Origin: Hylemonella gracilis str. Niagara R
GTDB taxonomy: Bacteria > Pseudomonadota > Gammaproteobacteria > Burkholderiales > Burkholderiaceae_C
Length of the DNA: 64,000 nucleotides
Direction: 5' to 3'
NCBI RefSeq assembly: GCF_000600295.1
Contig: NZ_JEMG01000001.1
Span: 3,351,441 to 3,415,440 of the forward strand
The notes under the pieces are model-generated. The model did not search any database. It was not told the origin of the DNA and was given only the letters and a program-made list of their open reading frames with translations. Numbering within the stretch: position 1 is the stretch's first letter; every line of letters starts with the position of its first letter. The position numbers were made by a program, and so were the translations under genes. Shown here piece after piece: positions 54,547 through 64,000 of the stretch.

Positions 54547-54562
54547 GACCGATGCATCGGTC
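54547..54562. promoter_or_regulatory. 16-bp perfect palindrome upstream of xylF
   Basis: GACCGATGCATCGGTC is a perfect inverted repeat centred about 38 bp before the xylF ATG, in the 322-bp gap between divergent xylF and xylR. It may be an operator for a LacI- or XylR-type dimer or a stem in the leader RNA. Otherwise the gap shows only AT-richer stretches (54700-54780) that could hold promoters. Confidence 0.5.
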
Positions 54563-54838
54563 ATCACTGCAAGCGCGGACCCGGCATGCGGCGCAACGCC
54601 GCGTGAGAATCCGCCCCCGTCGCTCGCGGTCCTTCAGGGACACACCACGCAGAGCGTCTTCATCGTAGCCCTCCCCTTTCGCGGGGTCGATTGTGAAATC
54701 GGCCAAAGAATCTAATGTTTATTTATCATCGCGGTCGACGCCTGGGCCCAGCCAACCGAATTGGTAGTTCCACCTAGGTACTAACAAGAAGAACGCATGG
54801 CCTCCGAGCCGCGCCTGGCCCTCCACGGAGACAAGTCG

Positions 54839-56080
54839 ATGTACAGCGAGACCGCGTCCGCCACCATGCACAGCCACTCGCCCGCGCATCCGCGCATCCA
54901 TCGGATCGCGCTTCTGTTCAGCGCGAACAAGGTCTATGACCGGGAAGTCATCGTCGGCATTGGCGACTACCTGCGTTCGACGCGCGTCACCTGGGACCTG
55001 TTTCTCGAGGACGATTACCACTGCCGGCTCGCCGGCATCGAGCACTTCGATGGCGACGGCATCATCGCCGACTTCGACGACCCCGCCGTCGCCGAAGCCC
55101 TGCGACACTGCCGCCTGCCCATCGTCGCGATCGGTGCGTCCTACGAAGACCCGGCGGCCTATCCGAGTCAGCACCCCTACGTCGCGATCGACAACGCGCA
55201 ACTGATATCGCTGGCCTACAACCACCTGATCGCATCGGGTCTGCAGAACTTCGCGCTCTACAGCCTGCCTGAAGCGGCGGGCTACCGCTGGGCACAGGAA
55301 CGCGAACGGATCTATCTGCGGCTGCGTCAGACCGATGAGCCCGGCGCGCGCACGCGCGAGGAGATTTACCGTGGCCTGCTCACCAGCGCAATGGCCTGGA
55401 ACCAGGCCAGCGCCCAGTTGATCGAGTGGCTGCGGGCCCTGCCCAAGCCGGTCGGCATCATTGCCGTCAACGACGCGCGCGCGCGCCATCTGCTGCAGGC
55501 ATGCCTGCTTGCCGATCTCGCCGTCCCCGACCAAGTCGCCATCATCGGCATCGACAACGACCCGCTGGCGCGTACCCTCGGGCGCATCCCGCTGTCCTCC
55601 GTCATCCAAAGCACCGAGGAAATGGGTCGCACCGCCGCGCACCTCCTGCATCAGATGCTGGGCGGCGTGCGACTGCCCGGGCACCGGGTCCTCATTCCGC
55701 CGGTGGGCATCAACGCGCTCGCATCCTCGCGCCATCAACCCCTGTCGAATCCTCATGTGATGCGCGCGCGCCACTTCATCCGGCAGTACGCCTGCCAGGG
55801 CATCAAGACCGAGCAGGTGGCCGCTTACGTGGGCATCTCGCGCTCGGCGCTGGAAGACCATTTCCGCCGCGACCTGGGCTGCACCGTGCACCAGGCGATC
55901 CTCAACCACAAGCTGGACGTCGCCAAGGAGATGCTCGCGCGGCGCGACGCGTCCAGCGCCGACGTCGCCGTGCGCAGCGGCTTCACCACGCTGCAGTACA
56001 TGTACGCCGTCTTCCGTCGTGAGCTTGACTGCACGCCGCGCGAGTACCAGGAGCGCATGACCTCGGGCGCCCGCGCATGA
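54839..56080 (+). CDS. xylR: XylR-type AraC-family transcriptional activator
   Basis: A 413-residue regulator. The N-terminal two-thirds is a LacI/periplasmic-binding-like sensor domain (IALLFSANKVYDREVIVGIGDYL, VAIIGIDNDPLARTLGRIPLSSV), and the C-terminal 100 residues hold two AraC helix-turn-helix units (IKTEQVAAYVGISRSALEDHF and ADVAVRSGFTTLQYMYAVFRRE). ATG 54839 has GGAG 8 bases upstream; ATG 54797, 14 codons earlier, is less supported. Divergent from xylFGH, which it presumably activates when D-xylose binds. Confidence 0.93.
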   Translation: MYSETASATMHSHSPAHPRIHRIALLFSANKVYDREVIVGIGDYLRSTRVTWDLFLEDDYHCRLAGIEHFDGDGIIADFDDPAVAEALRHCRLPIVAIGASYEDPAAYPSQHPYVAIDNAQLISLAYNHLIASGLQNFALYSLPEAAGYRWAQERERIYLRLRQTDEPGARTREEIYRGLLTSAMAWNQASAQLIEWLRALPKPVGIIAVNDARARHLLQACLLADLAVPDQVAIIGIDNDPLARTLGRIPLSSVIQSTEEMGRTAAHLLHQMLGGVRLPGHRVLIPPVGINALASSRHQPLSNPHVMRARHFIRQYACQGIKTEQVAAYVGISRSALEDHFRRDLGCTVHQAILNHKLDVAKEMLARRDASSADVAVRSGFTTLQYMYAVFRRELDCTPREYQERMTSGARA

Positions 56081-56151
56081 AGGTCCTGCGTGCCGCAACG
56101 GGGCGCGGGTTCCTCTGCGACGACCGTCCAGGCAAGACGGTCCCGCGCAAG

Positions 56152-56186
56152 AAAAAACCGCCCGGCGCGGTGCGCGGCGGGCGGTT
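56152..56186 (-). terminator. Terminator of the TRAP operon
   Basis: A 9-bp stem (56156-56164 with 56178-56186) with an inner GC pair region and an A run at 56152-56157 on the + strand becomes hairpin plus U run on the minus strand, 21 bp after the dctP stop. It also separates the convergent xylR. Confidence 0.7.
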
Positions 56187-56206
56187 GGGGCAAACCTGGG
56201 AGCGGT

Positions 56207-57226
56207 TTACTTCTTCGCGCGCAGGCGCTTGAGTTCGGCCTGGGTCTCGTCCCACAGGGCCTGGCCCACGCTGCTGGCGATGCTGGCGTTCACCTGGGTC
56301 AGGCGCGCACGCATGCGGTCGGTTTCGGTCGGGGTCAGCTCGTTGATCAGCATGCCCTTGGCACGCAGATCCGCCAGAGCCTGGGCGGCCTCGGCGCGGG
56401 TGTCCTTGCGCTCAAAGTCACGGCTCTTCTTCGCGGCGTCGAGCAGGATCTTCTGCTCATCCTTGGACAGGGTGTCCCACCACTTCTTGCTGACGGTCAC
56501 GATCCAGGGGCTGTAGACGTGATTGGTCACGCTCAGGTACTTCTGGACTTCGTAGAACTTGCTCGACAAGATGGTGTTGTAGGGATTCTCCTGACCGTCG
56601 ACCGTCTTGGTCTCCAGCGCGCTGAACAGCTCGGAGAAAGGCAGGGGCACGGCGTTGGCGCCCAGCATCTTGAAGCTGTCGAGGAAGACGTTGTTCTGCA
56701 TCACGCGCAGCTTGATGCCGTCCATGTCCTCCACCTTGGTGACCGGGCGCTTGTTGTTGGTCAGGTTGCGGAAGCCGTTTTCCCAGTAGACCAGGCCGAC
56801 CAGGCCCTTTTCCTGCAGCTTGTCCATCACCTTCTGGCCCACCGGACCGTCCAGCACGGCGTCGGCTTCTTGGGTGTTGTTGAAGAGGAAAGGCGTGTCC
56901 CACAGCGCCATTTCCTGGGTGATGCCGACCAGGGTGGCGGTGGAGCCCACCATCATTTCCTGCGCGCCGCCAATCAGGGCCTGCTGCATCTGCACGTCCG
57001 AGCCCAGGGCTGCAGCGCCGACCGCGCGCAAGCGCAGCTTGCCGTTGGACGCCTTGGCCACCTCGTCGGCGAAGACCTTGACCGCGCGGCCCTGGTTGGA
57101 CTGCTCGTTCAGGCCGTAGCCGAAGCGGATGATGCGCGACTTCACGTCCTGCGCGAAACCAGCCAGGGGCGCGGCCAGCAGCGCGGCCGAGGTGACGGCG
57201 AGCAAGGTGCGTCGAATCAATTTCAT
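56207..57226 (-). CDS. TRAP transporter substrate-binding protein DctP
   Basis: A 339-residue periplasmic binding protein with an N-terminal signal peptide (MKLIRRTLLAVTSAALLAAP, cut near GFAQ). The DctP fold is shown by IIRFGYGLNEQSNQGRAVKVFADEV, GSDVQMQQALIGGAQEMM, and LRVMQNNVFLDSFKMLGANAVPLPFSELFSAL, where the conserved Arg binds the carboxylate. AGGAG is 7 bases before the ATG. Downstream of gntK, dctQ and dctM in the operon, so a sugar acid such as gluconate is the likely substrate. Confidence 0.94.
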   Translation of the reverse strand: MKLIRRTLLAVTSAALLAAPLAGFAQDVKSRIIRFGYGLNEQSNQGRAVKVFADEVAKASNGKLRLRAVGAAALGSDVQMQQALIGGAQEMMVGSTATLVGITQEMALWDTPFLFNNTQEADAVLDGPVGQKVMDKLQEKGLVGLVYWENGFRNLTNNKRPVTKVEDMDGIKLRVMQNNVFLDSFKMLGANAVPLPFSELFSALETKTVDGQENPYNTILSSKFYEVQKYLSVTNHVYSPWIVTVSKKWWDTLSKDEQKILLDAAKKSRDFERKDTRAEAAQALADLRAKGMLINELTPTETDRMRARLTQVNASIASSVGQALWDETQAELKRLRAKK

Positions 57227-57264
57227 GGGGAGTCTCCTAGAAGCATTGAGAGAAATGAAAGTCG

Positions 57265-58563
57265 TCAGCGCAGCCAGGCAACGGGCGCGGTGACGATCTG
57301 CGGGAAAGCGATGAAGAGCAGCAGGATGGCCAGGTAGACCACCAGATAAGGACTGACTCCGCGGATCACCTCGTCCAGCCGCATGCGGCCCACGCCCGCC
57401 ACCACATTCAGAACGGTGCCCACGGGCGGGGTGATCAGGCCGATGGTGCCGTTGAGCACGAACATCAGGCCGAAGTACACCGGGTCGATGCCGGCCTTGA
57501 CCGCGATGGGCAGCATGACGGGCGCGAAGATCAGGATGGTGGGCGTCAAGTCCAGCGCGGTGCCAATCAGGACCAGCACGCCCATCATCACCAGCATCAA
57601 CAGCTTGGGGTTCTCGGTCAGGCCGCCGAGCCAGCCGGTCAGCACGGCGGGCAAGTCGGCCAGCGTGACCATGTAGCTGGCGACTTGCGCGCCCGCGCAC
57701 AGGAACATCACGATGGCCGTGGTCTTGGCCGCGCGGGCCAGCACACCATGCAACTGCGTCAGGCTCATTTCACGGTGCACCAGGGTGGCGACGACCAGGG
57801 CGTAGAAGGCCGCGACCACCGCCGCCTCGGTCGGCGTGAACACGCCGGTTTTCATGCCACCGATGATGATGACCGGCATCAGCAGGGCCCAAAAGGCCTT
57901 GCCGGTCGCACGCAGGCGTGCTTTGTAGGGCATGGGCTCGTCGCGCTGCACGCCAGTCAAACGCGTGCTCTCAATGCGCCAGGCGATCACCAGGCCCAGG
58001 CCCATGATGATGCCGGGCACGAGGCCCGCGAGGAACAGCTGGGAGATCGAGGTGTTGGTCGTCACGCCATAGATCACCATGGGCATGGACGGCGGGATGA
58101 TGGGCGCGATGATGCCGCCCGCGGCCATCAGGCCGGCCGAGCGGCCCATGGGGTAACCATGCGACTTCATCATCGGCAGCAGGATGGTGGCCAAGGCCGC
58201 AGTGTCCGCCAGGGCCGAACCGCTCATGCTGGCCATCAGCATGGCCGCGCCGATGGTCACGAAACCCAGACCGCCACGGATGTGGCCCACCCAAGCGCGC
58301 GCCATCTCGATGATGCGGCGGCTGATCCCGCCCGCGTTCATCAGCTCGCCCGCCAGGATGAAGAAAGGCACGGCCAGCAGCGGGAAGCTGTCGATGCCAG
58401 CCACCAGGTTCTGAGCCAGCAACTGGGTGTCCCAGAAGTCCAGCGTCCATGCCATGCCCGCGCCGGTCAGCACCAGGGCAAAGGCCATGGGCACGCCCAG
58501 GCCCATGAAGAACACCATGCCCAGGCAGAAAACAAGAAAGGCTTGCGCTTCGAGACTCACCAC
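57265..58563 (-). CDS. TRAP transporter large permease DctM
   Basis: A 432-residue membrane protein with about 12 hydrophobic helices and TRAP-T signatures: GIDSFPLLAVPFFILAGELMN, GSALADTAALATILLP, IIPPSMPMVIYG and LNGTIGLITPPVGTVLNV. GTG codons at 58563 and 58560 are the start candidates; the first directly abuts the dctQ stop. It catalyses sodium-driven uptake of the substrate delivered by DctP. Confidence 0.93.
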   Translation of the reverse strand: MVSLEAQAFLVFCLGMVFFMGLGVPMAFALVLTGAGMAWTLDFWDTQLLAQNLVAGIDSFPLLAVPFFILAGELMNAGGISRRIIEMARAWVGHIRGGLGFVTIGAAMLMASMSGSALADTAALATILLPMMKSHGYPMGRSAGLMAAGGIIAPIIPPSMPMVIYGVTTNTSISQLFLAGLVPGIIMGLGLVIAWRIESTRLTGVQRDEPMPYKARLRATGKAFWALLMPVIIIGGMKTGVFTPTEAAVVAAFYALVVATLVHREMSLTQLHGVLARAAKTTAIVMFLCAGAQVASYMVTLADLPAVLTGWLGGLTENPKLLMLVMMGVLVLIGTALDLTPTILIFAPVMLPIAVKAGIDPVYFGLMFVLNGTIGLITPPVGTVLNVVAGVGRMRLDEVIRGVSPYLVVYLAILLLFIAFPQIVTAPVAWLR

Positions 58564-59070
58564 TCACTCCACTTCGGCTTCATGACCGAAATCCGGCAAC
58601 TGCCCACGCACCAGGTTGCGCAAGGCCATCAGGCCGATGGCCACGCTGCACAACAAGGCCGGCAAGGGCAACAAGGCTGCGGGATAACGCAGCACCACGC
58701 TGTGGCTGCTCATGCCCACCAGCACCTGTTGCCAGGCACCCCAAGCCAGCATGGCGCAGGCCAGTGCGACCAGCGCATGGATGAGCCGCGCCAGCCAAGG
58801 CATGACCGCGCGATGGCGAAAACGCCGGACCAAGGCGGTGAATGCCATGTGTTCGCCGCGCGCGTAGGCCGGAACCGCACCGATGCACACCAGCCAGACG
58901 AAAAGCAGGCGCGAGAGTTCTTCGCTGGCCGCCACGCCGCTGCCGAAGCCGTAGCGCAACACCACATTGATGAAGACCGCCAAGGCCATCACGGCCAGGC
59001 ACAGGGCCATGAGCAGGCTGCTGAACTTCTGGAAGGCGGACGGGGCCGGGGTGGAGGCGTCGTGGTTCAT
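58564..59070 (-). CDS. TRAP transporter small permease DctQ
   Basis: A 168-residue membrane protein with four hydrophobic helices (about 18-40, 54-72, 92-114, 130-150). VFINVVLRYGFGSGVAASEELSRLLFVWLVCIG is the TRAP-Q signature region. It overlaps gntK by ATGA and abuts dctM. Confidence 0.9.
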   Translation of the reverse strand: MNHDASTPAPSAFQKFSSLLMALCLAVMALAVFINVVLRYGFGSGVAASEELSRLLFVWLVCIGAVPAYARGEHMAFTALVRRFRHRAVMPWLARLIHALVALACAMLAWGAWQQVLVGMSSHSVVLRYPAALLPLPALLCSVAIGLMALRNLVRGQLPDFGHEAEVE

Positions 59071-59624
59071 GCCTGGGGCGCTCCGGTCTGGGGCGTGGGC
59101 TGGCGCAGCCAGTCACAGACCTGGCGGCACAGCAGGTCCAGCGGCTGCAGGGCGTCGAGCGTCAACACGCCCGCTTCGCCGCTGGGGTCTTCCAGGGTCT
59201 GGAACTGACTCGCCACCAGACTCACCGGAAAGATATGGCCGGGCCGCGCTGCCACGCGCTGGCGCGCGGCGTCCTGGTCCAGGCCCATGAAGGCGAAGCG
59301 CAGGCCGGGCGCGGCGGCCCGCAGGCGATCCCGGTAGACGCGGCGCAGCGCGGAACAGGTCAGCACCGCACCGGGTTCGGCGGCGAGCAGTTGACCCAGG
59401 CGCTCCAGCCAGCCCGCACGGTCGTCATCGGTCAAGGGGATGCCCGCGCGCATCTTGCGCACGTTCTCGGGCGAGTGGTAGTCGTCCCCCTCGTGCAGAC
59501 GCCAGCCCATTTCACGGGCCACGGCCTGCGCCAGGCTGGATTTGCCACAGCCGGCCACGCCCATCACCACGAGGTGTTGCGGTGCGGACCCGGCATCGGG
59601 TGCGGAGGAGGGTGTGTCGGACAT
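59067..59624 (-). CDS. gntK: Gluconokinase
   Basis: A 185-residue P-loop kinase that phosphorylates gluconate to 6-phosphogluconate. VMGVAGCGKSSLAQAV is the Walker A loop; EGDDYHSPENVRKMRAGIPLTDDDR and LTCSALRRVYRDRLR are GntK signatures. ATG 59624 is chosen; codons up to 59645 would run through the operator. It is first in an operon with a TRAP transporter and is preceded by an operator-like site at 59628-59645. Confidence 0.93.
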   Translation of the reverse strand: MSDTPSSAPDAGSAPQHLVVMGVAGCGKSSLAQAVAREMGWRLHEGDDYHSPENVRKMRAGIPLTDDDRAGWLERLGQLLAAEPGAVLTCSALRRVYRDRLRAAAPGLRFAFMGLDQDAARQRVAARPGHIFPVSLVASQFQTLEDPSGEAGVLTLDALQPLDLLCRQVCDWLRQPTPQTGAPQA

Positions 59625-59627
59625 GAT

Positions 59628-59645
59628 TTGGTAGCGCTGTCCCAT
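59628..59645. promoter_or_regulatory. Operator-like site, gntK side
   Basis: TTGGTAGCGCTGTCCCAT begins 4 bases before the gntK ATG on the + strand; its first 14 positions match the site at 59765-59783 except for one. GGTAGCGCT is the LacI-family half-palindrome pattern with central GC. The neighbouring LacI-family regulator is the obvious ligand. Confidence 0.65.
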
Positions 59646-59764
59646 GCTCTGTCAAAACGGCAGGCCAAGTGCCTGCCGCGCAAATGCATGAAGCTGAGTC
59701 GAGAAATCCGGATGAAAACCCTGAGAGACCGGTTTACGCGGCCTGGCAGCCTTGTATTCCCGTG

Positions 59765-59783
59765 TTGGTAGCGCTATCCTACC
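59765..59783. promoter_or_regulatory. Operator-like site, regulator side
   Basis: TTGGTAGCGCTATCCTACC is a near-palindrome (GGTAG...CTACC) centred on AGCGCT, 35 bp before the regulator's TTG start. With the copy at 59628-59645 it brackets the divergent promoter region, an arrangement suited to looping repression and autoregulation. Confidence 0.7.
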
Positions 59784-59817
59784 GCAGTCGCGCTTTCCAA
59801 ATTCGCAGGGATAACCC

Positions 59818-60843
59818 TTGAGCCAGCACCCGCGCCGCAGCCGTTCCAGCGGTCGCGTCACCCTCAACGACGTGGCCCAAGCCGCCGACGTCAGCCCCAT
59901 CACCGCCTCGCGCGCGCTGCGCGGAGAGCGCGGCGTGGCCCCGGATCTGGCAACCCGTGTGCGGGAAGCGGCGCAGCGCCTGGGGTATGTGCCGGACCCC
60001 GCAGCCCGCGCCCTGGCCACGCAACGCGGCACCCAGGTGCCTGTGCTCGTACCCCTGCTGTCCAACACCCTGTTCGTGGATGTACTCGAAGCCGTGCACC
60101 GCACCCTGTTCCCGGCGGGGTACCAGCCGCTGATCGGCGTGACCCACTACGACGCCGAGGAGGAAGAAGCGCTGCTGCGCAGCTACCTCGCGTTGCGCCC
60201 GGCCGGCCTGCTGGTCACGGGCTTTGACCGCACCGAGACCGCGCGCCAACTGATCGCGGCCAGCGGGGTGCCCTGCGTGCACTTGATGGAAGTCACCGAC
60301 GCGCCCCAGGTCTATTGCGCAGGCTTCTCGCAGCAGGACGCCGGCGCCGCAATGACCGAGCACCTGTTGTCGCGCGGGCGCAAACGCATCGCCTTCATTG
60401 CCGCCCAGCTCGACCCGCGCACCCTGCAGCGCGCCGAGGGCTACCGCCGCTGCCTGCGCGCCGTCGGCCTGCACGACCCCGCGCTGGAGCTGCTGAGTTC
60501 GGCGCGTTCTTCCCTGGCACTGGGCGCCGAGCTGCTGGAGCGACTGCTGCGCGAACAGCCGGACGTGGACGCCGTCTTTTTCTGCAATGACGATCTGGCG
60601 CAGGGCGGTCTGCTGGCCGCGCAACGTCTGGGACTACCCGTCCCGCAGCGGCTGGCCATCGCCGGCTTCAATGACCTCGCCGGCAGCGCCCAGATGCTGC
60701 CGCCGCTGACCACGGTGCGCACGCCGCGCTGGGCCATCGGCGAGGCCGGCGCGCAGATGCTGCTGCAACTGATGCGCGGCGGCCAACCCACCCAGCACAG
60801 CGTGCGCCTGCCTTACGAAGTGGTGGTGCGTGCCAGTTCCTGA
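59818..60843 (+). CDS. LacI-family regulator of gluconate/ED genes (GntR-like)
   Basis: A 341-residue repressor. The helix-turn-helix is VTLNDVAQAADVSPITASRAL, with the hinge VPDPAARALA, followed by a periplasmic-binding-like effector domain (VPVLVPLLSNTLFVDVLEAVH, GFNDLAGSAQMLPPLTTVRTP). It resembles E. coli GntR. The start is a TTG at 59818 with AGGGA six to seven bases upstream. Divergent from gntK/TRAP and upstream of zwf-pgl-edd; likely ligand gluconate or 6-phosphogluconate. Confidence 0.9.
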   Translation: MSQHPRRSRSSGRVTLNDVAQAADVSPITASRALRGERGVAPDLATRVREAAQRLGYVPDPAARALATQRGTQVPVLVPLLSNTLFVDVLEAVHRTLFPAGYQPLIGVTHYDAEEEEALLRSYLALRPAGLLVTGFDRTETARQLIAASGVPCVHLMEVTDAPQVYCAGFSQQDAGAAMTEHLLSRGRKRIAFIAAQLDPRTLQRAEGYRRCLRAVGLHDPALELLSSARSSLALGAELLERLLREQPDVDAVFFCNDDLAQGGLLAAQRLGLPVPQRLAIAGFNDLAGSAQMLPPLTTVRTPRWAIGEAGAQMLLQLMRGGQPTQHSVRLPYEVVVRASS

Positions 60844-60897
60844 CAGCCGGCCCGGCCCATGCCAAGATGCGGTTTGCCCCGTGACCTGAACCCTCGC

Positions 60898-62364
<1,467 letters not shown>

Positions 62365-62410
62365 AGCTGTCTTTCCCCACAAAAAACCGCATCCATCACG
62401 GAGACCGCTG

Positions 62411-63082
62411 ATGCCCATGCCCGTGGAACATCCCCACGCAAGCGCCGAAGCGCTCGCGCTCGACATCGCCGCGCGCCTGCAGTCCGCGCTGGTTGCGCGC
62501 GGTCAGGCCCTGCTGCGCGTGTCCGGCGGCCGCTCGCCGGTGGCGCTCTTTGAACAATTGCGCACGCAGCCGCTGGACTGGGCGCGGGTAGCCGTGCAAC
62601 TGGTGGACGAGCGTCTGCTGCCCGACGGCCACGCCGAACGCAACGAGACCCTGCTGCGTGCCCATCTGCTGCAAGGCCCAGCCTCTGCCGCGCGCCTCCT
62701 GCCCCTGGACGAGGTGCATGCGGCGCAAGCAGCGCTCACCGCCGACGTGACCGTGCTTGGCATGGGCGAAGACGGCCACACGGCCTCGCTCTTCCCCGAC
62801 GCGCCGGGCGTGGCCGAGGCGCTGCGGCCCGACGCCGCGCCCGGCTTGGTGGCTCTCACGCCCACGCAAGCGCCCCATCCGCGCCTGAGCCTCAACCTGG
62901 CCGCGCTGCTGAACAGCCGCCACACCGTCCTGTCCATCGCTGGCCCCGCCAAGTGGGCGGTCTACCAGCGCGCGCTTGAACACACCCGCAAGGCACCTGC
63001 CGGCGCGCACGACACCTTGCTGCCCATCGCCCTGGTGCTAGGCCACGCCAGCGCACCGGTCGCGGTCTGGCACGCCGATTGA
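62411..63082 (+). CDS. pgl: 6-phosphogluconolactonase
   Basis: A 223-residue lactonase related to glucosamine-6-phosphate deaminase. [37 protein letters not shown] and [17 protein letters not shown] are the Pgl/NagB-like signatures. ATG at 62411 has GGAG about 9 bases upstream. Lies between zwf and edd with gaps of 46 and 64 bp. Confidence 0.94.
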   Translation: MPMPVEHPHASAEALALDIAARLQSALVARGQALLRVSGGRSPVALFEQLRTQPLDWARVAVQLVDERLLPDGHAERNETLLRAHLLQGPASAARLLPLDEVHAAQAALTADVTVLGMGEDGHTASLFPDAPGVAEALRPDAAPGLVALTPTQAPHPRLSLNLAALLNSRHTVLSIAGPAKWAVYQRALEHTRKAPAGAHDTLLPIALVLGHASAPVAVWHAD

Positions 63083-63146
63083 GCCACACAGACTGAACGC
63101 CCAAACAAAACGAGCCAATTCGAAGCCCAGAACAGAGAGACGAACC

Positions 63147-64000
63147 ATGAACGCCCCCATCCCCCTGCACCCCACGATCCAGACCGTCACCGAGCGCATC
63201 GTCGAACGCAGCCGCGAGACCCGCGCCGCCTACCTGGACATGGTCACCCGCTCGCGCAAGCCCGGTCCCTACCGCGAGGCCATGGGCTGCGCCAACGCGG
63301 CCCATGCCTGGGCCGCGATGCCTGTCAACGACAAGCTGACCCTGCGCGCAGCGCGCGCGCCCAACCTGGGCATCGTTACCGCCTACAACGACATGCTGTC
63401 GGCCCATCAGCCTTATGAGAACTACCCCGAGCAACTCCGCGCGGCAGCGCGTGCCGCAGGTGCCACGGCCCAGGTGGCTGGCGGTGTGCCCGCCATGTGC
63501 GATGGCGTGACCCAGGGTTATGAGGGCATGGAGTTGTCGCTGTTCTCGCGCGACGTGATCGCGCTGGCCACGGCGGTGTCGCTCTCGCACAATGTGTTCG
63601 ACGCCGCGCTCTGCCTGGGCATCTGCGACAAGATCGTGCCTGGCTTGGTGATGGGCGCGCTGCAGTTCGGCCAGTTGCCCGTGGTCTTCGTGCCCTCGGG
63701 CCCCATGAGCTCGGGCCTGCCGAATGACGAGAAAGCCAAGGTACGCCAACTCTACGCACAGGGCAAGGTCAGCCGCGACGAATTGCTCAAGGCCGAGGAA
63801 GCGGCCTACCACGGCCCGGGCACCTGTACGTTCTACGGCACGGCCAACTCCAACCAGATGCTGATGGAAATCATGGGCCTGCACCTGCCCGGGGCGTCCT
63901 TCGTGAACCCCCAGACCACGTTGCGTCCACTGCTCACGCGCGCGGCCGTGCAGCGCGCGGTGGCGCTGGCCCAGGCGGCGGCTGGCGACCCGGCCAACAG
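63147..64000 (+). CDS. edd: Phosphogluconate dehydratase, 5' part (cut by window end)
   Basis: The first 284 residues of the iron-sulfur dehydratase that makes KDPG in the Entner-Doudoroff pathway; the frame is open to the end of the window. [63 protein letters not shown] and [15 protein letters not shown] contain cluster cysteines and IlvD/Edd signatures. ATG at 63147 follows an AGAGAGACG stretch. The aldolase gene (eda) would be expected downstream. Confidence 0.95.
   Translation, partial: MNAPIPLHPTIQTVTERIVERSRETRAAYLDMVTRSRKPGPYREAMGCANAAHAWAAMPVNDKLTLRAARAPNLGIVTAYNDMLSAHQPYENYPEQLRAAARAAGATAQVAGGVPAMCDGVTQGYEGMELSLFSRDVIALATAVSLSHNVFDAALCLGICDKIVPGLVMGALQFGQLPVVFVPSGPMSSGLPNDEKAKVRQLYAQGKVSRDELLKAEEAAYHGPGTCTFYGTANSNQMLMEIMGLHLPGASFVNPQTTLRPLLTRAAVQRAVALAQAAAGDPAN

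Noticed and set aside
54719..56098. 459-residue minus-strand ORF opposite xylR
   Set aside because: Shadow of the XylR gene, which has clear HTH motifs on the + strand.

Overview
The window is GC-rich chromosomal DNA whose gene content (QseBC-like regulators, SlpA/IspH pair, MiaB with a tRNA-Met, Entner-Doudoroff genes, DUF3526 transporters, dense ATGA-overlapping operons) fits a betaproteobacterium of the Burkholderiales, most likely Comamonadaceae. This placement is inference from protein style and synteny; no 16S gene is present.

Left third (1-32.8 kb): housekeeping and accessory genes. A Tat-exported metallo-beta-lactamase-fold protein, a CPBP membrane protease, and an HAD hydrolase coupled to pgi and transaldolase are followed by dadA behind a tandem glycine riboswitch. 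From 7.1 to 13.5 kb lies the most unusual chromosomal locus: a translationally coupled operon (thermostable-hemolysin family protein, AMP-forming ligase, heme-oxygenase-like diiron protein, SDR, periplasmic repeat protein) with a CTTAA-N6-CTTAA box in front of it and a QseBC-type two-component system convergent behind it. Next come a peroxiredoxin, serS, ispH/slpA (with a nested inverted-repeat region between serS and ispH), radC, an Smr protein, an SDR-monooxygenase-BASS transporter-epimerase operon, two beta-barrel outer-membrane proteins, an RNB exoribonuclease, a TonB-like protein, mtgA, ruvC, an SDR/OsmC pair and ilvA.

Middle (32.8-37.5 kb): an acquired island. A 4.1-kb element with TG...CA terminal inverted repeats and subterminal GTCGAAAACA repeats carries one large gene for a protein with four N-terminal membrane segments and about 900 soluble residues, and no recognisable transposase. 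It abuts an attC-like hairpin overlapping a 23-codon ORF and an SRPBCC gene that looks like an integron cassette.

Right part (37.5-64 kb): a probably Fur-controlled TonB receptor/ABC exporter-type operon ending in a degenerate UreE-like protein, divergent from MarR-GNAT genes; then HU, a GFA-family protein, a LOG-family lipoprotein, tRNA-Met and miaB. A pentose module follows (xylFGH, sugar dehydrogenase, SMP-30 lactonase, divergent XylR). Last is a gluconate/Entner-Doudoroff module: gluconokinase with a DctPQM TRAP transporter on one strand, and a LacI-family regulator, zwf, pgl and edd (cut by the window end) on the other, with two matching operator-like sites at the divergent promoters. 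The sugar modules feed aldonic acids and glucose-6-phosphate into the ED pathway, with pgi and transaldolase at the left end supplying the connecting steps.
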